This document shows, piece by piece, positions 8,930 through 16,764 of a stretch of 64,000 bases of DNA. The notes below the pieces were generated by a model, which was given only the letters and a program-made list of their open reading frames with translations, was not told the DNA's origin and ran no database searches. How positions within the stretch are numbered: the first letter of the stretch is position 1; each line of letters opens with the position of its first letter. Made by a program: the position numbers and the translations under genes. Where the stretch lies: contig NZ_FSRB01000003.1 of NCBI RefSeq assembly GCF_900129635.1, positions 682,001 through 746,000 on the forward strand, given 5' to 3'. Origin of the DNA: Singulisphaera sp. GP187. Lineage in GTDB: Bacteria > Planctomycetota > Planctomycetia > Isosphaerales > Isosphaeraceae.

Positions 8930-9421
8930 GTGTCCGATTCCCGCTACAAGGTCCGCGTCAGCAAGGATTACCTGGTCTTCTGCTCGGGGCACTTCATCAC
9001 CTACCTCGGCGACCAGTGCGAGCGGATCCATGGCCACAACTACCGTGTGGCCGTCGAAGTGGAAGACGACCTCGATCAGAACCACTACGTCTTCGACTTC
9101 ATCGCGCTCAAGGACCTGACCCGCGCGATCACCGACGAGCTCGACCACCGGATGCTCCTGCCCACCGAGAGCACCCAGATCCTCCTCGAGGACGAGGGAC
9201 CAAACTGGCGGGTCCGCTACCAGGATCGGTACTGGAGCTTCCCCCGCAACGAATGCGCTCTCCTGCCGATCGCAAACACGACCGCCGAACTCCTGGCCAA
9301 CTATATCGCCGGCCGCCTCCGCGACGCCTTGACCGCCCGAGGACTGGACTTGCCTCGGATCATGCGAGTCGAGGTGGAAGAAAGCTTCGGCCAGTCAGCC
9401 GAGGTCGAGTGGCAGCGATAA
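8930..9421 (+). CDS. 6-pyruvoyl-tetrahydropterin synthase/QueD-like protein
   Basis: The 163-residue T-fold protein has the three zinc histidines (H in CSGHF and both in IHGHNYR), the catalytic cysteine four residues before HGH (CERIHGH), the ELDHRMLL Asp/His pair and the pterin-anchoring glutamate (RVEVEES). All residues needed for PTPS-type chemistry on dihydroneopterin triphosphate are present. An insertion of about 30 residues (near residues 82-112, rich in Arg/Trp/Tyr) makes it longer than the usual roughly 120-residue QueD. Start GTG 8930 has GGGAG about 11 bases upstream. Placement at the end of the first C1 block suggests pterin supply for H4MPT rather than queuosine, but queuosine synthesis is not excluded. 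Confidence 0.85.
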   Translation: MSDSRYKVRVSKDYLVFCSGHFITYLGDQCERIHGHNYRVAVEVEDDLDQNHYVFDFIALKDLTRAITDELDHRMLLPTESTQILLEDEGPNWRVRYQDRYWSFPRNECALLPIANTTAELLANYIAGRLRDALTARGLDLPRIMRVEVEESFGQSAEVEWQR

Positions 9422-9705
9422 CGACTGTCCAGCCCGGGCGCCCTATGGCACCGGGCGGCCCGGCCTGCTTTCAGGAGCACGGCCGGCCTGCCCGTTGGGA
9501 TTCCAACCCCACGAATCCAAATCGAAGCCCTGCAAAACAAGTGGGAATGATGTGCCAATGCTCGGAGTAATCGAGAGAACGCGTGCTTCCGGGGTGGAGA
9601 CCCAACCCATAAGCACGAGATCGACAGCGCCCAAGATCAGGCTGATTATGCCAAATATCTGCTCGATTACGGGGAATGTCCGGGTTACGGCCCAGGTGGA
9701 CACAT

Positions 9706-10395
9706 ATGACCCAATCTCCCAATGGCATGAGTGATGATGACGACCGCCCGGTTTGGCGTCTGGCCCAGCCCGCCCGGGACCGTGAGCTGATCCGGCCCGC
9801 GCGGGAGCTGCTTGAGGACCGCGCGCGAACCGGCCACTTCGGGCTGGCACGCGAAGTTCTTGACGGTCTCGTCGACCCCGAACGTGCCTGGCTTCTAGAG
9901 GATCTGTTCTGGTACGGCCTCGACAGGGCTGACTGGGAGCTAGCCGCCTTTTGCATTGCCGCCGGGTATCCCGTGGATCCTGAGTCGGAGGTGGGCGACG
10001 GGGTGATCCACGACGCCCTGATTTACTTACCGGGGAGGCCCGACGTGATCGACTGGCTCCTCGACCAGGGGGCCGAGATCGAACGCCGCGGTCGCAACCA
10101 CTTCACTCCGCTGCTCTATGCCTCGCAGATCGGTGAAGTTGAAACCGTTGCCGTTCTACTCCGCCACGGGGCCGAGATCGACGCTGGCTCAATCATCGAC
10201 GACAACATGACCGCTCTAATCGCCGCCGCTGTGACAGGCAACCTCCCGGTGGTCCAGCTCCTCTTGGAGCATGGAGCCGACGCGAACCGCCGGCTCCTCT
10301 TCACCGGCGAGGATGCCGTCCAACTCTCTGAGGAGAACGAATACTTCGAGATTGCCAAGCTAATCCGCCATTACCAGAGCAAAAAATCAGACTAA
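9706..10395 (+). CDS. Ankyrin-repeat protein
   Basis: The roughly 229-residue soluble protein has an N-terminal acidic/helical region (about residues 1-95) and then at least three ankyrin repeats: DVIDWLLDQGAEIERRG, HFTPLLYASQIGEVETVAVL (with LRHGAEIDAG), and MTALIAAAVTGNLPVVQLLL (with EHGADANRR). It is presumably a protein-binding module; no enzymatic domain is visible. Start is ATG 9706 or ATG 9727; neither has a convincing ribosome site. The 283 bases upstream hold G+C-rich imperfect palindromes but no gene I can support. It converges with the sigma factor gene. Confidence 0.75.
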   Translation: MTQSPNGMSDDDDRPVWRLAQPARDRELIRPARELLEDRARTGHFGLAREVLDGLVDPERAWLLEDLFWYGLDRADWELAAFCIAAGYPVDPESEVGDGVIHDALIYLPGRPDVIDWLLDQGAEIERRGRNHFTPLLYASQIGEVETVAVLLRHGAEIDAGSIIDDNMTALIAAAVTGNLPVVQLLLEHGADANRRLLFTGEDAVQLSEENEYFEIAKLIRHYQSKKSD

Positions 10396-10511
10396 AGTGG
10401 TTTACAGTCGCCTTGCGCAGAGTTCCGAGTGAACAGAGGTCCGGCGATCAGACCAATTGGTTAGCCCGGACAACTTGTTGTCCGCGGTCGCCATCGCCAG
10501 GCGTTCGCCGG

Positions 10512-11876
10512 TCACTGTGCTGGCGGCTTCGCCCTTCCCTCGACCGCCTTAAGGATTCGATCGAGCTTGGACTCGAGCCCATCGAGTCGATCTTCGAGCC
10601 GGATTTGAGCGATCGCCGTCCTCGAATCGATGATGAGCAATCCATCCTTCACAGCAAACGAGAGACCGTCGTGACTGAGTGCCATCGTGAGCAAATCACG
10701 AATCTTGATTTTCGTCGCGACGCTGATCGACCGTGGTGATTCCATCGTCTGGCCGGCCTCCGAGAGGCCGGCCGGTTCGACGTAGATGGGAATTCCGTTA
10801 TCATTCGGCCCAGTCGAAGATTTTTTGATATGCTTGAGCAAATCTCCCAGCGGAATATTCTCAAAATCCGCCTCAATCTCCTCATCAAGCATCTTGTGAA
10901 TCAATCGATTCTTACTTTCAACCGAGACGGGACCGACCTCACCGAAGTCAGTTCGGGCCGCTTTTGAAGACTTTGGCTGATTTTGATCGGTGGCCGGCTT
11001 GTCTCCCCGACCTTGCTGTGCGAACACCACCGCACCAACCCCGATCCCTCCCATCGCCAAAACCAGCATCGCCCCCGAAGCAACCTTGTTCATAAACATG
11101 ATTCGATTAACTCCATAGGCCATCGAGACCACCTTGGCCGACGCGAAGTGCGAAACGGAACCCGTCGTGAATCGGCTTGCCGTCCGAGCCACATTCCAGG
11201 CGAATGCGCGGCAAGTCTCGGACGTGAATCCATCCTTGGCATGAGATGCGATCAGCAGGCCGAACGAAGTCCCCAGGCCCCGGCGAATCAACCGGGTCCG
11301 TAGCCGCTCTCGGCCGCGTGCCAGGCGGGTCTGCACCGTTCGGAGCGGGCGGCCGATCTGCTGAGCCACCTGGTCGTAGCTCAAATTTTCCAGGTAATGA
11401 AGCACAATCGGCAGCCGGTATCGTTCCGGTAGCCGGTCGATTTCCTCGTAGAGCTCTGGCCACGTTTCGGCAGGGTCGGCAACCGACTTGAACGGCCCGG
11501 ATATGTCGACCGAACGCCGCTCCTTGGAACTGCGACGAGCCTCGTCCCGCTTGGCCCTCGACGTGACCCGACAGGCTACTCCGAACAGCCAACTCGCCAC
11601 CGATTTCTGGTTCCGGATCGAGTGCGCACGCTTGACCAGGACGAGGAAGGTCGCTTGAAAGGCATCCTGAGCATCGTGGGAGTCACCCAGCCGGCGCAGG
11701 CAGAGCCTCATGACCATCGGGCCGTGCCGTTCGACAAGCGTGGCAAACGCCGCCTCCGACGCGTGATCCCGGCCGGCGAGAAATCGCTCCAGCAGTTGAC
11801 TGTCGTCGACATCTCCCACGGTCCCGAGTTGGAACAAGGTCGTGAGTTCGCCGAGGGCAACGCCTGTTGATCCCAC
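10512..11876 (-). CDS. ECF-family sigma factor with a membrane segment and an STN/secretin-like C-terminal domain
   Basis: The 454-residue protein begins with sigma-70 region 2 (about residues 26-110, DSHDAQDAFQATFLVLVKRA) and region 4 (about 135-195, LSYDQVAQQIGRPLRTVQTR, then LARGRERLR). A linker leads to one transmembrane helix (about 265-287) and a domain (about 320-420, ADFENIPLGDLLKHI ... IRDLLTMALSHDGLSFAVKD) resembling the secretin/TonB N-terminal (STN) fold. The C-terminus is a short coiled coil (RLDGLESKLDRILKAV). ECF factors with long membrane-bound tails are typical of planctomycetes; the tail may serve as an in-cis sensor or anti-sigma. The 248 bases upstream contain no gene I can support. 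Confidence 0.88.
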   Translation of the reverse strand: MGSTGVALGELTTLFQLGTVGDVDDSQLLERFLAGRDHASEAAFATLVERHGPMVMRLCLRRLGDSHDAQDAFQATFLVLVKRAHSIRNQKSVASWLFGVACRVTSRAKRDEARRSSKERRSVDISGPFKSVADPAETWPELYEEIDRLPERYRLPIVLHYLENLSYDQVAQQIGRPLRTVQTRLARGRERLRTRLIRRGLGTSFGLLIASHAKDGFTSETCRAFAWNVARTASRFTTGSVSHFASAKVVSMAYGVNRIMFMNKVASGAMLVLAMGGIGVGAVVFAQQGRGDKPATDQNQPKSSKAARTDFGEVGPVSVESKNRLIHKMLDEEIEADFENIPLGDLLKHIKKSSTGPNDNGIPIYVEPAGLSEAGQTMESPRSISVATKIKIRDLLTMALSHDGLSFAVKDGLLIIDSRTAIAQIRLEDRLDGLESKLDRILKAVEGRAKPPAQ

Positions 11877-12124
11877 TTTGGGCTCCTCGCTCTGAGTCGA
11901 CCTGACCTGACATCCAGAGAGTAGTGTCCGCCCGGTTTGGGAACTGCTTCAATTTTCGGCTGTTCTTTGAGGGAGACGGAGGCAAACGCCCGATCCTCGA
12001 TTCTCCGGGGAGCTTCGGTGCCTGGCAACCGGGGTCGTGTCACAACCAAAGTTCAAGGCGGACCCAGGACGACGCCACCAGCCTATGGCGGTCCCAGGGG
12101 GGGAGGGGGGATGCTGGCTCGATC

Positions 12125-12916
12125 CTAAATCGATGAGGATCTGGGTGTCCCCGGCGGGCGGCCACGGGGCACCTCCGAACCAAACTGGGCCAGTTCCCGA
12201 CTCCCGATCCGCCCATCATGCAAGGCCGACCCCACAAGCACCGCCGAGGCGCCGGCTTTATCCAAGGAGTGAAGCTCAGTTCCCGACGAGATGCCACCGC
12301 CGACCGTGATCTCGAGGTCGGGACCGGCCAGGGCGAGGTGTCGAAGCAGTGGCTCAGTCCCAATCCCTCGGCCAAGACCCACGCGGGCCAGATCCAGGAG
12401 CAGGAACCGCCGTACCCCGAACGCCAACGCTTCTTCGGCAATGGCTCCTGGTTCCTTCACGCACCAATTCGCCTGAGCGGCGGTGAGTGGCGTCCCGTTG
12501 CGGAGATCGAGGCTGAAGACCAACTGTTCCGGTCCGACCGTCTCCACGATCGCACGGAGCGCCTCAGGGCCACTCACGGTCTCCAGTCCCACAAGAATTG
12601 TGGGAACGCCGGCGGCGAGCAGGGGGGGGAGTGAGGAAACGTCTCGAACGCCGGCATCGACCCAGGCGGAGAGGCCCAGTTCCGCCAATCGGTGATAAAG
12701 CGGCAAATTGGGGCCCGCGCCGGCGATCGCATCGAGATCGGCGAGGTACACTTCGCAGAACCTGAGCTGAACGTGCAAGGCACGGGCGAGGGCAACGGGG
12801 TCGGAGTCTGAGTGCAAAACACTCGTCAGCGGCCGATAATGGGCACGATCGCCACCGACGGCGTGGACGGCGCATCCGTCCTTGACGTCGAGGACGGGAA
12901 TCACCCTCAAGGGCAT
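12125..12916 (-). CDS. HisA-like (beta/alpha)8 protein of the C1 cluster (Orf22-like)
   Basis: The 263-residue TIM-barrel protein is related to HisA/HisF: VIPVLDVKDGCAVHA carries the first catalytic aspartate, FSLDLRNG the second, and ITVGGGISSGTEL with AVLVGSALHDGRI the phosphate-binding loops. No other histidine genes are nearby, and HisA-like proteins sit in the orf19-orf22 C1 clusters of methylotrophs, so a role in furan cofactor synthesis is more likely than histidine synthesis. This is inference. ATG 12916 has AAAGGAG about 11 bases upstream. The start codon overlaps that of the divergent ATP-grasp gene (shared CATG at 12914-12917). The last 15 residues are low complexity. Confidence 0.82.
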   Translation of the reverse strand: MPLRVIPVLDVKDGCAVHAVGGDRAHYRPLTSVLHSDSDPVALARALHVQLRFCEVYLADLDAIAGAGPNLPLYHRLAELGLSAWVDAGVRDVSSLPPLLAAGVPTILVGLETVSGPEALRAIVETVGPEQLVFSLDLRNGTPLTAAQANWCVKEPGAIAEEALAFGVRRFLLLDLARVGLGRGIGTEPLLRHLALAGPDLEITVGGGISSGTELHSLDKAGASAVLVGSALHDGRIGSRELAQFGSEVPRGRPPGTPRSSSI

Positions 12917-13994
12917 GGGCGTGACGGCTCCTTTGAAAAACGGGATCACGGTCCTGGTTCACGAGTGGGTGACCGGTGGTGGAATGGCCGGGGCGCCTTT
13001 GCCTGCGTCCTGGGCCGCCGAGGGCCATGCCATGCGCAGGGCGATCGCGGCCGACTTCGCCGGTCTGCCCGGGATTCGCGTGGTCATGACCCTGGATGAC
13101 CGGCTACCCGACGAACCCGGCCCCTGGACGATCTTCCGGGTCGGGGGTCGCACCCAGGAGAGCGACACCTGGGCCCGGCGCGCGGCCGATGCCGACTGGA
13201 CGGTGCTCATCGCCCCCGAAACCGGGGGAACCCTGGCCGATTGTAGCCGGACCCTGGCGCGGCGGGGAGGGCGCTCGCTCGGCTCAACCCCCGAGGCCAT
13301 CGAACTGGCCGGCGATAAGCTCCAGCTCGCGGCCTTTCTCAGCGATCGGGGATTCCCCACGCCCCAGTCTCGGCGGGTCGTGCCTTCACTCCCGCTGCCC
13401 ACGGACTTTCCCTACCCCGCCGTGCTCAAGCCGATCGACGGCGCCGGTTCCGTCGATACCTTTCTGATCCCCGGGCCATTGCTCGTCCCCGACGAGGCGA
13501 AGGCGCTCCCCGAGGCCCTGCTACAACCGTTCCTCCCCGGAGTCCCCTCCAGCGCCACCTTTCTGATCGGCCCCGAGCGTCAAGCACGCTTGATCGCGAT
13601 CGGCCGGCAACGCGTCGAGGTCCAGGAAGGCAGATTTGTCTATCGAGGAGGGATTCTCCCTGATCTCGAGGCCTCCCCCGCGCCGGTTCTGGCAGAGGCG
13701 GTCGAGTCGATCCGAGGGCTCCGGGGCTTGGTGGGTGTCGATTTCCTCCGCGATCACGAACGAGAAACGGTCACGATCCTCGAAATCAATCCCCGCCCAA
13801 CCACTTCGTACGTCGGACTGGCACAGCTTTTGCCCCCTGGACGCCTCGCAAAAGCCTGGATTGACATCGTGGAGGGGATTCACGAGTCGGCTGACTGGCC
13901 ACGGGAGGGGATCGTCCGATCAGAAAATTCCGTGACCTTCGACACGGATGGCACAATTGATCGTATGAAAGAGAGGGAGGCCAGCCGTGAGTGA
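12915..13994 (+). CDS. ATP-grasp ligase, MfnD-like (Orf21-like)
   Basis: The roughly 359-residue protein starts with VLVHEWVTGGGMAG, typical of the ATP-grasp family that includes archaeal MfnD (tyramine:L-glutamate ligase of methanofuran synthesis). Later hallmarks are GDKLQLAAFLSDRGFPTPQ, YPAVLKPIDGAGSVDTF for ATP binding, and VGVDFLRD with TILEINPRPTTSY for metal binding. ATG 12915 is the first usable start; GTG 12921 or TTG 12933 are alternatives. It overlaps the next gene by 8 bases. With the two following genes it mirrors orf21-orf20-orf19 of methylotrophs, so it probably attaches glutamate to tyramine in making methanofuran or methylofuran. Confidence 0.85.
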   Translation: MGVTAPLKNGITVLVHEWVTGGGMAGAPLPASWAAEGHAMRRAIAADFAGLPGIRVVMTLDDRLPDEPGPWTIFRVGGRTQESDTWARRAADADWTVLIAPETGGTLADCSRTLARRGGRSLGSTPEAIELAGDKLQLAAFLSDRGFPTPQSRRVVPSLPLPTDFPYPAVLKPIDGAGSVDTFLIPGPLLVPDEAKALPEALLQPFLPGVPSSATFLIGPERQARLIAIGRQRVEVQEGRFVYRGGILPDLEASPAPVLAEAVESIRGLRGLVGVDFLRDHERETVTILEINPRPTTSYVGLAQLLPPGRLAKAWIDIVEGIHESADWPREGIVRSENSVTFDTDGTIDRMKEREASRE

Positions 13995-15045
13995 ATCGAA
14001 CGGATCCTGGATTGCGCTGGATATTGGTGGAGCGAATATCAAGGCTGCGCACGAGTCGGGGCAGGCGCGAACCCTTCCCTTCGAACTCTGGAAGCGGCCC
14101 GATGAGCTCGACGAAGTCCTTGCGCGGCTCGCCGCCACGTTCCCGCCGAGCGAGCGGGTAGCGCTGACGATGACCGCCGAACTCTGCGACTGTTATCCCA
14201 CGAAGGCGGTCGGCGTGAATGCGGTGCTCGACGCGACGCTTGAGGCGTTCGGCGAGCGACCGGTTCATGTCTGGGGCACGGACGGGTCGTTTCACGACGT
14301 CGAGTCGATTCGCCAGCAACCGCTGGTGGCCGCGGCCGCCAACTGGCTGGCGCTGGCCAACGTCGCGGCGCGGCTCATCCCGGATCAGGCGGGGATCCTG
14401 ATCGACATCGGGACCACGACCACCGACCTGATTCCGTTGCAAGGGGGCCGAGCCGCCGCCCGGGGGCAGACCGACACGGAGCGGTTGCAGACCGGCGAGT
14501 TGGTCTATGCCGGGGTGCGCCGAACTCCGCTCTGCTCGCTGGCGACCGAGCTGCCGTTTCGGGGGATTCCCACCGGCCTCGCGGCGGAGTTCTTCGCCTC
14601 GACGCTCGACGTCTACCTGACGCTCCGTGAGGTTCCCCCCGACCCCAAGGACCACTCGACCGCCGATGGGCGAGCGGCCACAGCCGACGCCGCCCGGGAT
14701 CGCCTGGCACGGATGATTGGGGCCGACCGTGATAGCTTCTCGAACGAGGACGCCGAGGCGTTCGCCTGGGCCGCCGATGAATGTCTCCTGAGCCGGCTGA
14801 CCGCAGCCGTCGAACGCGCCTGCATTGCGACCGTCGGCCGCCCCGAGGCCGCGGTCGTCTCGGGTTCGGGCGGATTCGTCGCCCACCGGCTGGCGCGGCG
14901 CGTCCTCAAACCAGGCGGGCCGATCGTTTGCCTCGACCAGGCCTGGGGGCCGATCGCCTCGAGCTCCGGCTGCGCCTACGCCCTCCTGGTGCTCGCCCAG
15001 GAACAACTCGGTAAAACCGTGATGAACCAGGCGAGCGTAGCGTGA
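13987..15045 (+). CDS. H4MPT-linked C1 transfer pathway protein, hydantoinase/oxoprolinase-like (MfnF/Orf20-like)
   Basis: The 352-residue protein has the actin-like (ASKHA) ATP-binding signatures WIALDIGGANIKAAH at the N-terminus, ILIDIGTTTTDLIPLQGG in the middle and VVSGSGGFVAHRLARRVL near the end. This is the family labelled H4MPT-linked C1 transfer pathway protein; the archaeal member MfnF joins the aminomethylfuran pyrophosphate to gamma-glutamyltyramine. Substrate assignment here rests on homology and context. Start GTG 13987 overlaps the ATP-grasp stop, and its own stop overlaps the start of the kinase-like gene, so the three are probably co-translated. Confidence 0.88.
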   Translation: MSESNGSWIALDIGGANIKAAHESGQARTLPFELWKRPDELDEVLARLAATFPPSERVALTMTAELCDCYPTKAVGVNAVLDATLEAFGERPVHVWGTDGSFHDVESIRQQPLVAAAANWLALANVAARLIPDQAGILIDIGTTTTDLIPLQGGRAAARGQTDTERLQTGELVYAGVRRTPLCSLATELPFRGIPTGLAAEFFASTLDVYLTLREVPPDPKDHSTADGRAATADAARDRLARMIGADRDSFSNEDAEAFAWAADECLLSRLTAAVERACIATVGRPEAAVVSGSGGFVAHRLARRVLKPGGPIVCLDQAWGPIASSSGCAYALLVLAQEQLGKTVMNQASVA

Positions 15046-15647
15046 GCCGGCCCGTCGTGATCAAAGTCGGCGGCAGCCTGCTCGACTGGCCCGAACTGAC
15101 CGAGGCGCTCGAACAATTCCTGCAAACCAAGCGGGCCGACCGGCTCGTGATCGTCATCGGCGGCGGTCCCGTCACCGATGTCGTGCGCGCACTCGACCGG
15201 ACCCACGACCTCGGGCAAGAGCGTTCCCACGCCCTCGCATTGCGTTCGCTCGACCTGACCGCGCACCTCCTCGCCGCGATCGTACCGACTCTGATCGTGG
15301 TCGACCGGATCGACGGGCTCAACGCCGTCTGGGCCGACGCGAAGCTCGTCCCGATCCTCGCCCCGCGGATCTTCCTCGACGAGTTGGATGCCCGGTCGGC
15401 CGAGCCGATCCCCCACACCTGGGAAGCCACCTCCGACTCGATCGCGGCCCGGGTCGCGGTCGAGCTCGACAGCCCTGAGCTCGTCCTGGTGAAGAGCACA
15501 GCACTTCCTCATGGGACGGACCGACACGAGGCGGCGCAGCTCGGCCTCGTCGATCCCCTGTTCCCGAGCGCAGCGCGTCGGCTCGCGTGCGTCACTTATC
15601 TCAACCTCCGCGACCCGCAGCCGGTCCCAATCCTTCTGCCCGCTTGA
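15042..15647 (+). CDS. Amino-acid-kinase-family protein (MfnE/Orf19-like)
   Basis: The 201-residue protein has the aspartate/glutamate/uridylate kinase fold: VIKVGGSLLDWPEL at the N-terminus, RLVIVIGGGPVTDVVRAL, and an acidic C-terminal part (LVLVKSTALPHGTD). The archaeal family member MfnE phosphorylates aminomethylfuran phosphate during methanofuran synthesis. With the preceding MfnF- and MfnD-like genes this completes a compact furan module; MfnA (tyrosine decarboxylase), MfnB and MfnC homologues are not seen here. GTG 15042 overlaps the preceding stop by 4 bases. The 170 bases after it hold no gene I can support. Confidence 0.85.
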   Translation: MSRPVVIKVGGSLLDWPELTEALEQFLQTKRADRLVIVIGGGPVTDVVRALDRTHDLGQERSHALALRSLDLTAHLLAAIVPTLIVVDRIDGLNAVWADAKLVPILAPRIFLDELDARSAEPIPHTWEATSDSIAARVAVELDSPELVLVKSTALPHGTDRHEAAQLGLVDPLFPSAARRLACVTYLNLRDPQPVPILLPA

Positions 15648-15817
15648 TCGACGTCGACCCATCACCTTGACGACGGGACCGTCGCGTAAGAGAATCCAAA
15701 AGGCGCGGCCGGGCGAAGCTTCGAGGAAGAGTGCGGCCTCGTTGTTTTTTTCGATCCGTCGCGTCCTCCCTGTCCGTTTGATCCTCCTCTCGAAATCAAA
15801 AGCATTGGTGCTGACGA

Positions 15818-16126
15818 ATGGCTCGTCCCGAACTCGTTCCCCTCGACCGTACCGAAGTCAAACCGAGAGCAATCTCGCCCCGCCTTCGGACCCAGCTCGT
15901 CTATTTCATGAGCGCACACGGCGAGCCTGGAGTGCCGCCACTCGGCGAGAACGAATACTGGTTCGCCCCCGCGGAAGTCGAGAAGTGGCTCGACGAAGGG
16001 GTCTTCTACCTGGTCTCTCCCCTCGACACGGCGAACATGACCGAGGTCGAGATCACCGAAGAGCAAGAATCGCTGCTCGGCTGGCTCCACGCAGAAAAGA
16101 TCCGGCACGTCCGGCTCGACGAATAA
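15818..16126 (+). CDS. Small conserved-looking hypothetical protein
   Basis: This 102-residue soluble acidic protein has no signal peptide, membrane segment or cysteine pair. It is mostly charged helix and strand (ENEYWFAPAEVEKWLDEGVF, then LVSPLDTANMTEVEITEEQE). Codon use matches the neighbours (G/C at third positions), which supports a real gene. It sits 56 bases before the methyltransferase gene in the same direction. I do not recognise the family. Confidence 0.65.
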   Translation: MARPELVPLDRTEVKPRAISPRLRTQLVYFMSAHGEPGVPPLGENEYWFAPAEVEKWLDEGVFYLVSPLDTANMTEVEITEEQESLLGWLHAEKIRHVRLDE

Positions 16127-16182
16127 ACGAAGCGGGTCCAAACACAGACTCACACCGTCTCTCCACGTAGGAGTCGCTCCTG

Positions 16183-16764
16183 ATGTTTCCACCGCAAATC
16201 CAGCGGGTGATCGACCAGGTGGATCGACTCCGCGAGACGGTCGACGATCACTGGCAAATCCCTCGTGACGAGGCCGCCTTGCTGGCGCAACTCGTCCGAC
16301 TCGGCCGTTGTGTCTCGATCTGCGAGATCGGCGCCAGCTACGGCTTCTCGACGTTGCACCTGGCGGCCGCCGCTCTCGAGAACGGCGGCCGCGTCCACTC
16401 GCTCGAACACGATCCGAAGAAGGTCGCCGCCACCAACAAGCACCTGGGCGAGGCCGGCCTGGCCGACGTGGCGACGGTCTACCCGGGGGATGCCCGCGCG
16501 ACCCTCAAGGGGATGAATCCGGGATCATCGTTTGATTTCGTGTTCATCGACGCCCAGAAGAGCCAGTCGTTCGACTATCTCGAAGCGATTTGGCCGCTCC
16601 TCGCCCCCACCGCCACGCTCGTGACCGACAATACGACCACGCACGCCGACGAGCTCGCCTCCTTCGTGGCTCACCTGCGGTCGCGGCCGGGAGTCAGGAG
16701 CTGCCACGTCCCGGTCGGGAACGGCTTTGAATTGACAATCCGCCGCACGGAGTTGCTGGGATGA
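16183..16764 (+). CDS. Class I SAM-dependent O-methyltransferase family protein
   Basis: The 193-residue protein has a complete Rossmann methyltransferase core: motif I ICEIGASYGFSTLHLA, HSLEHDPKKVAATNKHL for the acidic ribose-binding residue, and FDFVFIDAQKSQSFDYLEAI as post-motif. The layout is that of the O-methyltransferase group acting on small molecules or tRNA wobble uridine (TrmR). The substrate is unknown. Its stop overlaps the start of the GDPD-like gene by 4 bases, so the two are translationally coupled. Confidence 0.85.
   Translation: MFPPQIQRVIDQVDRLRETVDDHWQIPRDEAALLAQLVRLGRCVSICEIGASYGFSTLHLAAAALENGGRVHSLEHDPKKVAATNKHLGEAGLADVATVYPGDARATLKGMNPGSSFDFVFIDAQKSQSFDYLEAIWPLLAPTATLVTDNTTTHADELASFVAHLRSRPGVRSCHVPVGNGFELTIRRTELLG

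Noticed and set aside
12125..12916. Calling the HisA-like gene as histidine-pathway hisA
   Set aside because: No other his genes are nearby, and the divergent partner genes belong to the C1 cofactor pathway. The barrel alone does not establish histidine synthesis.
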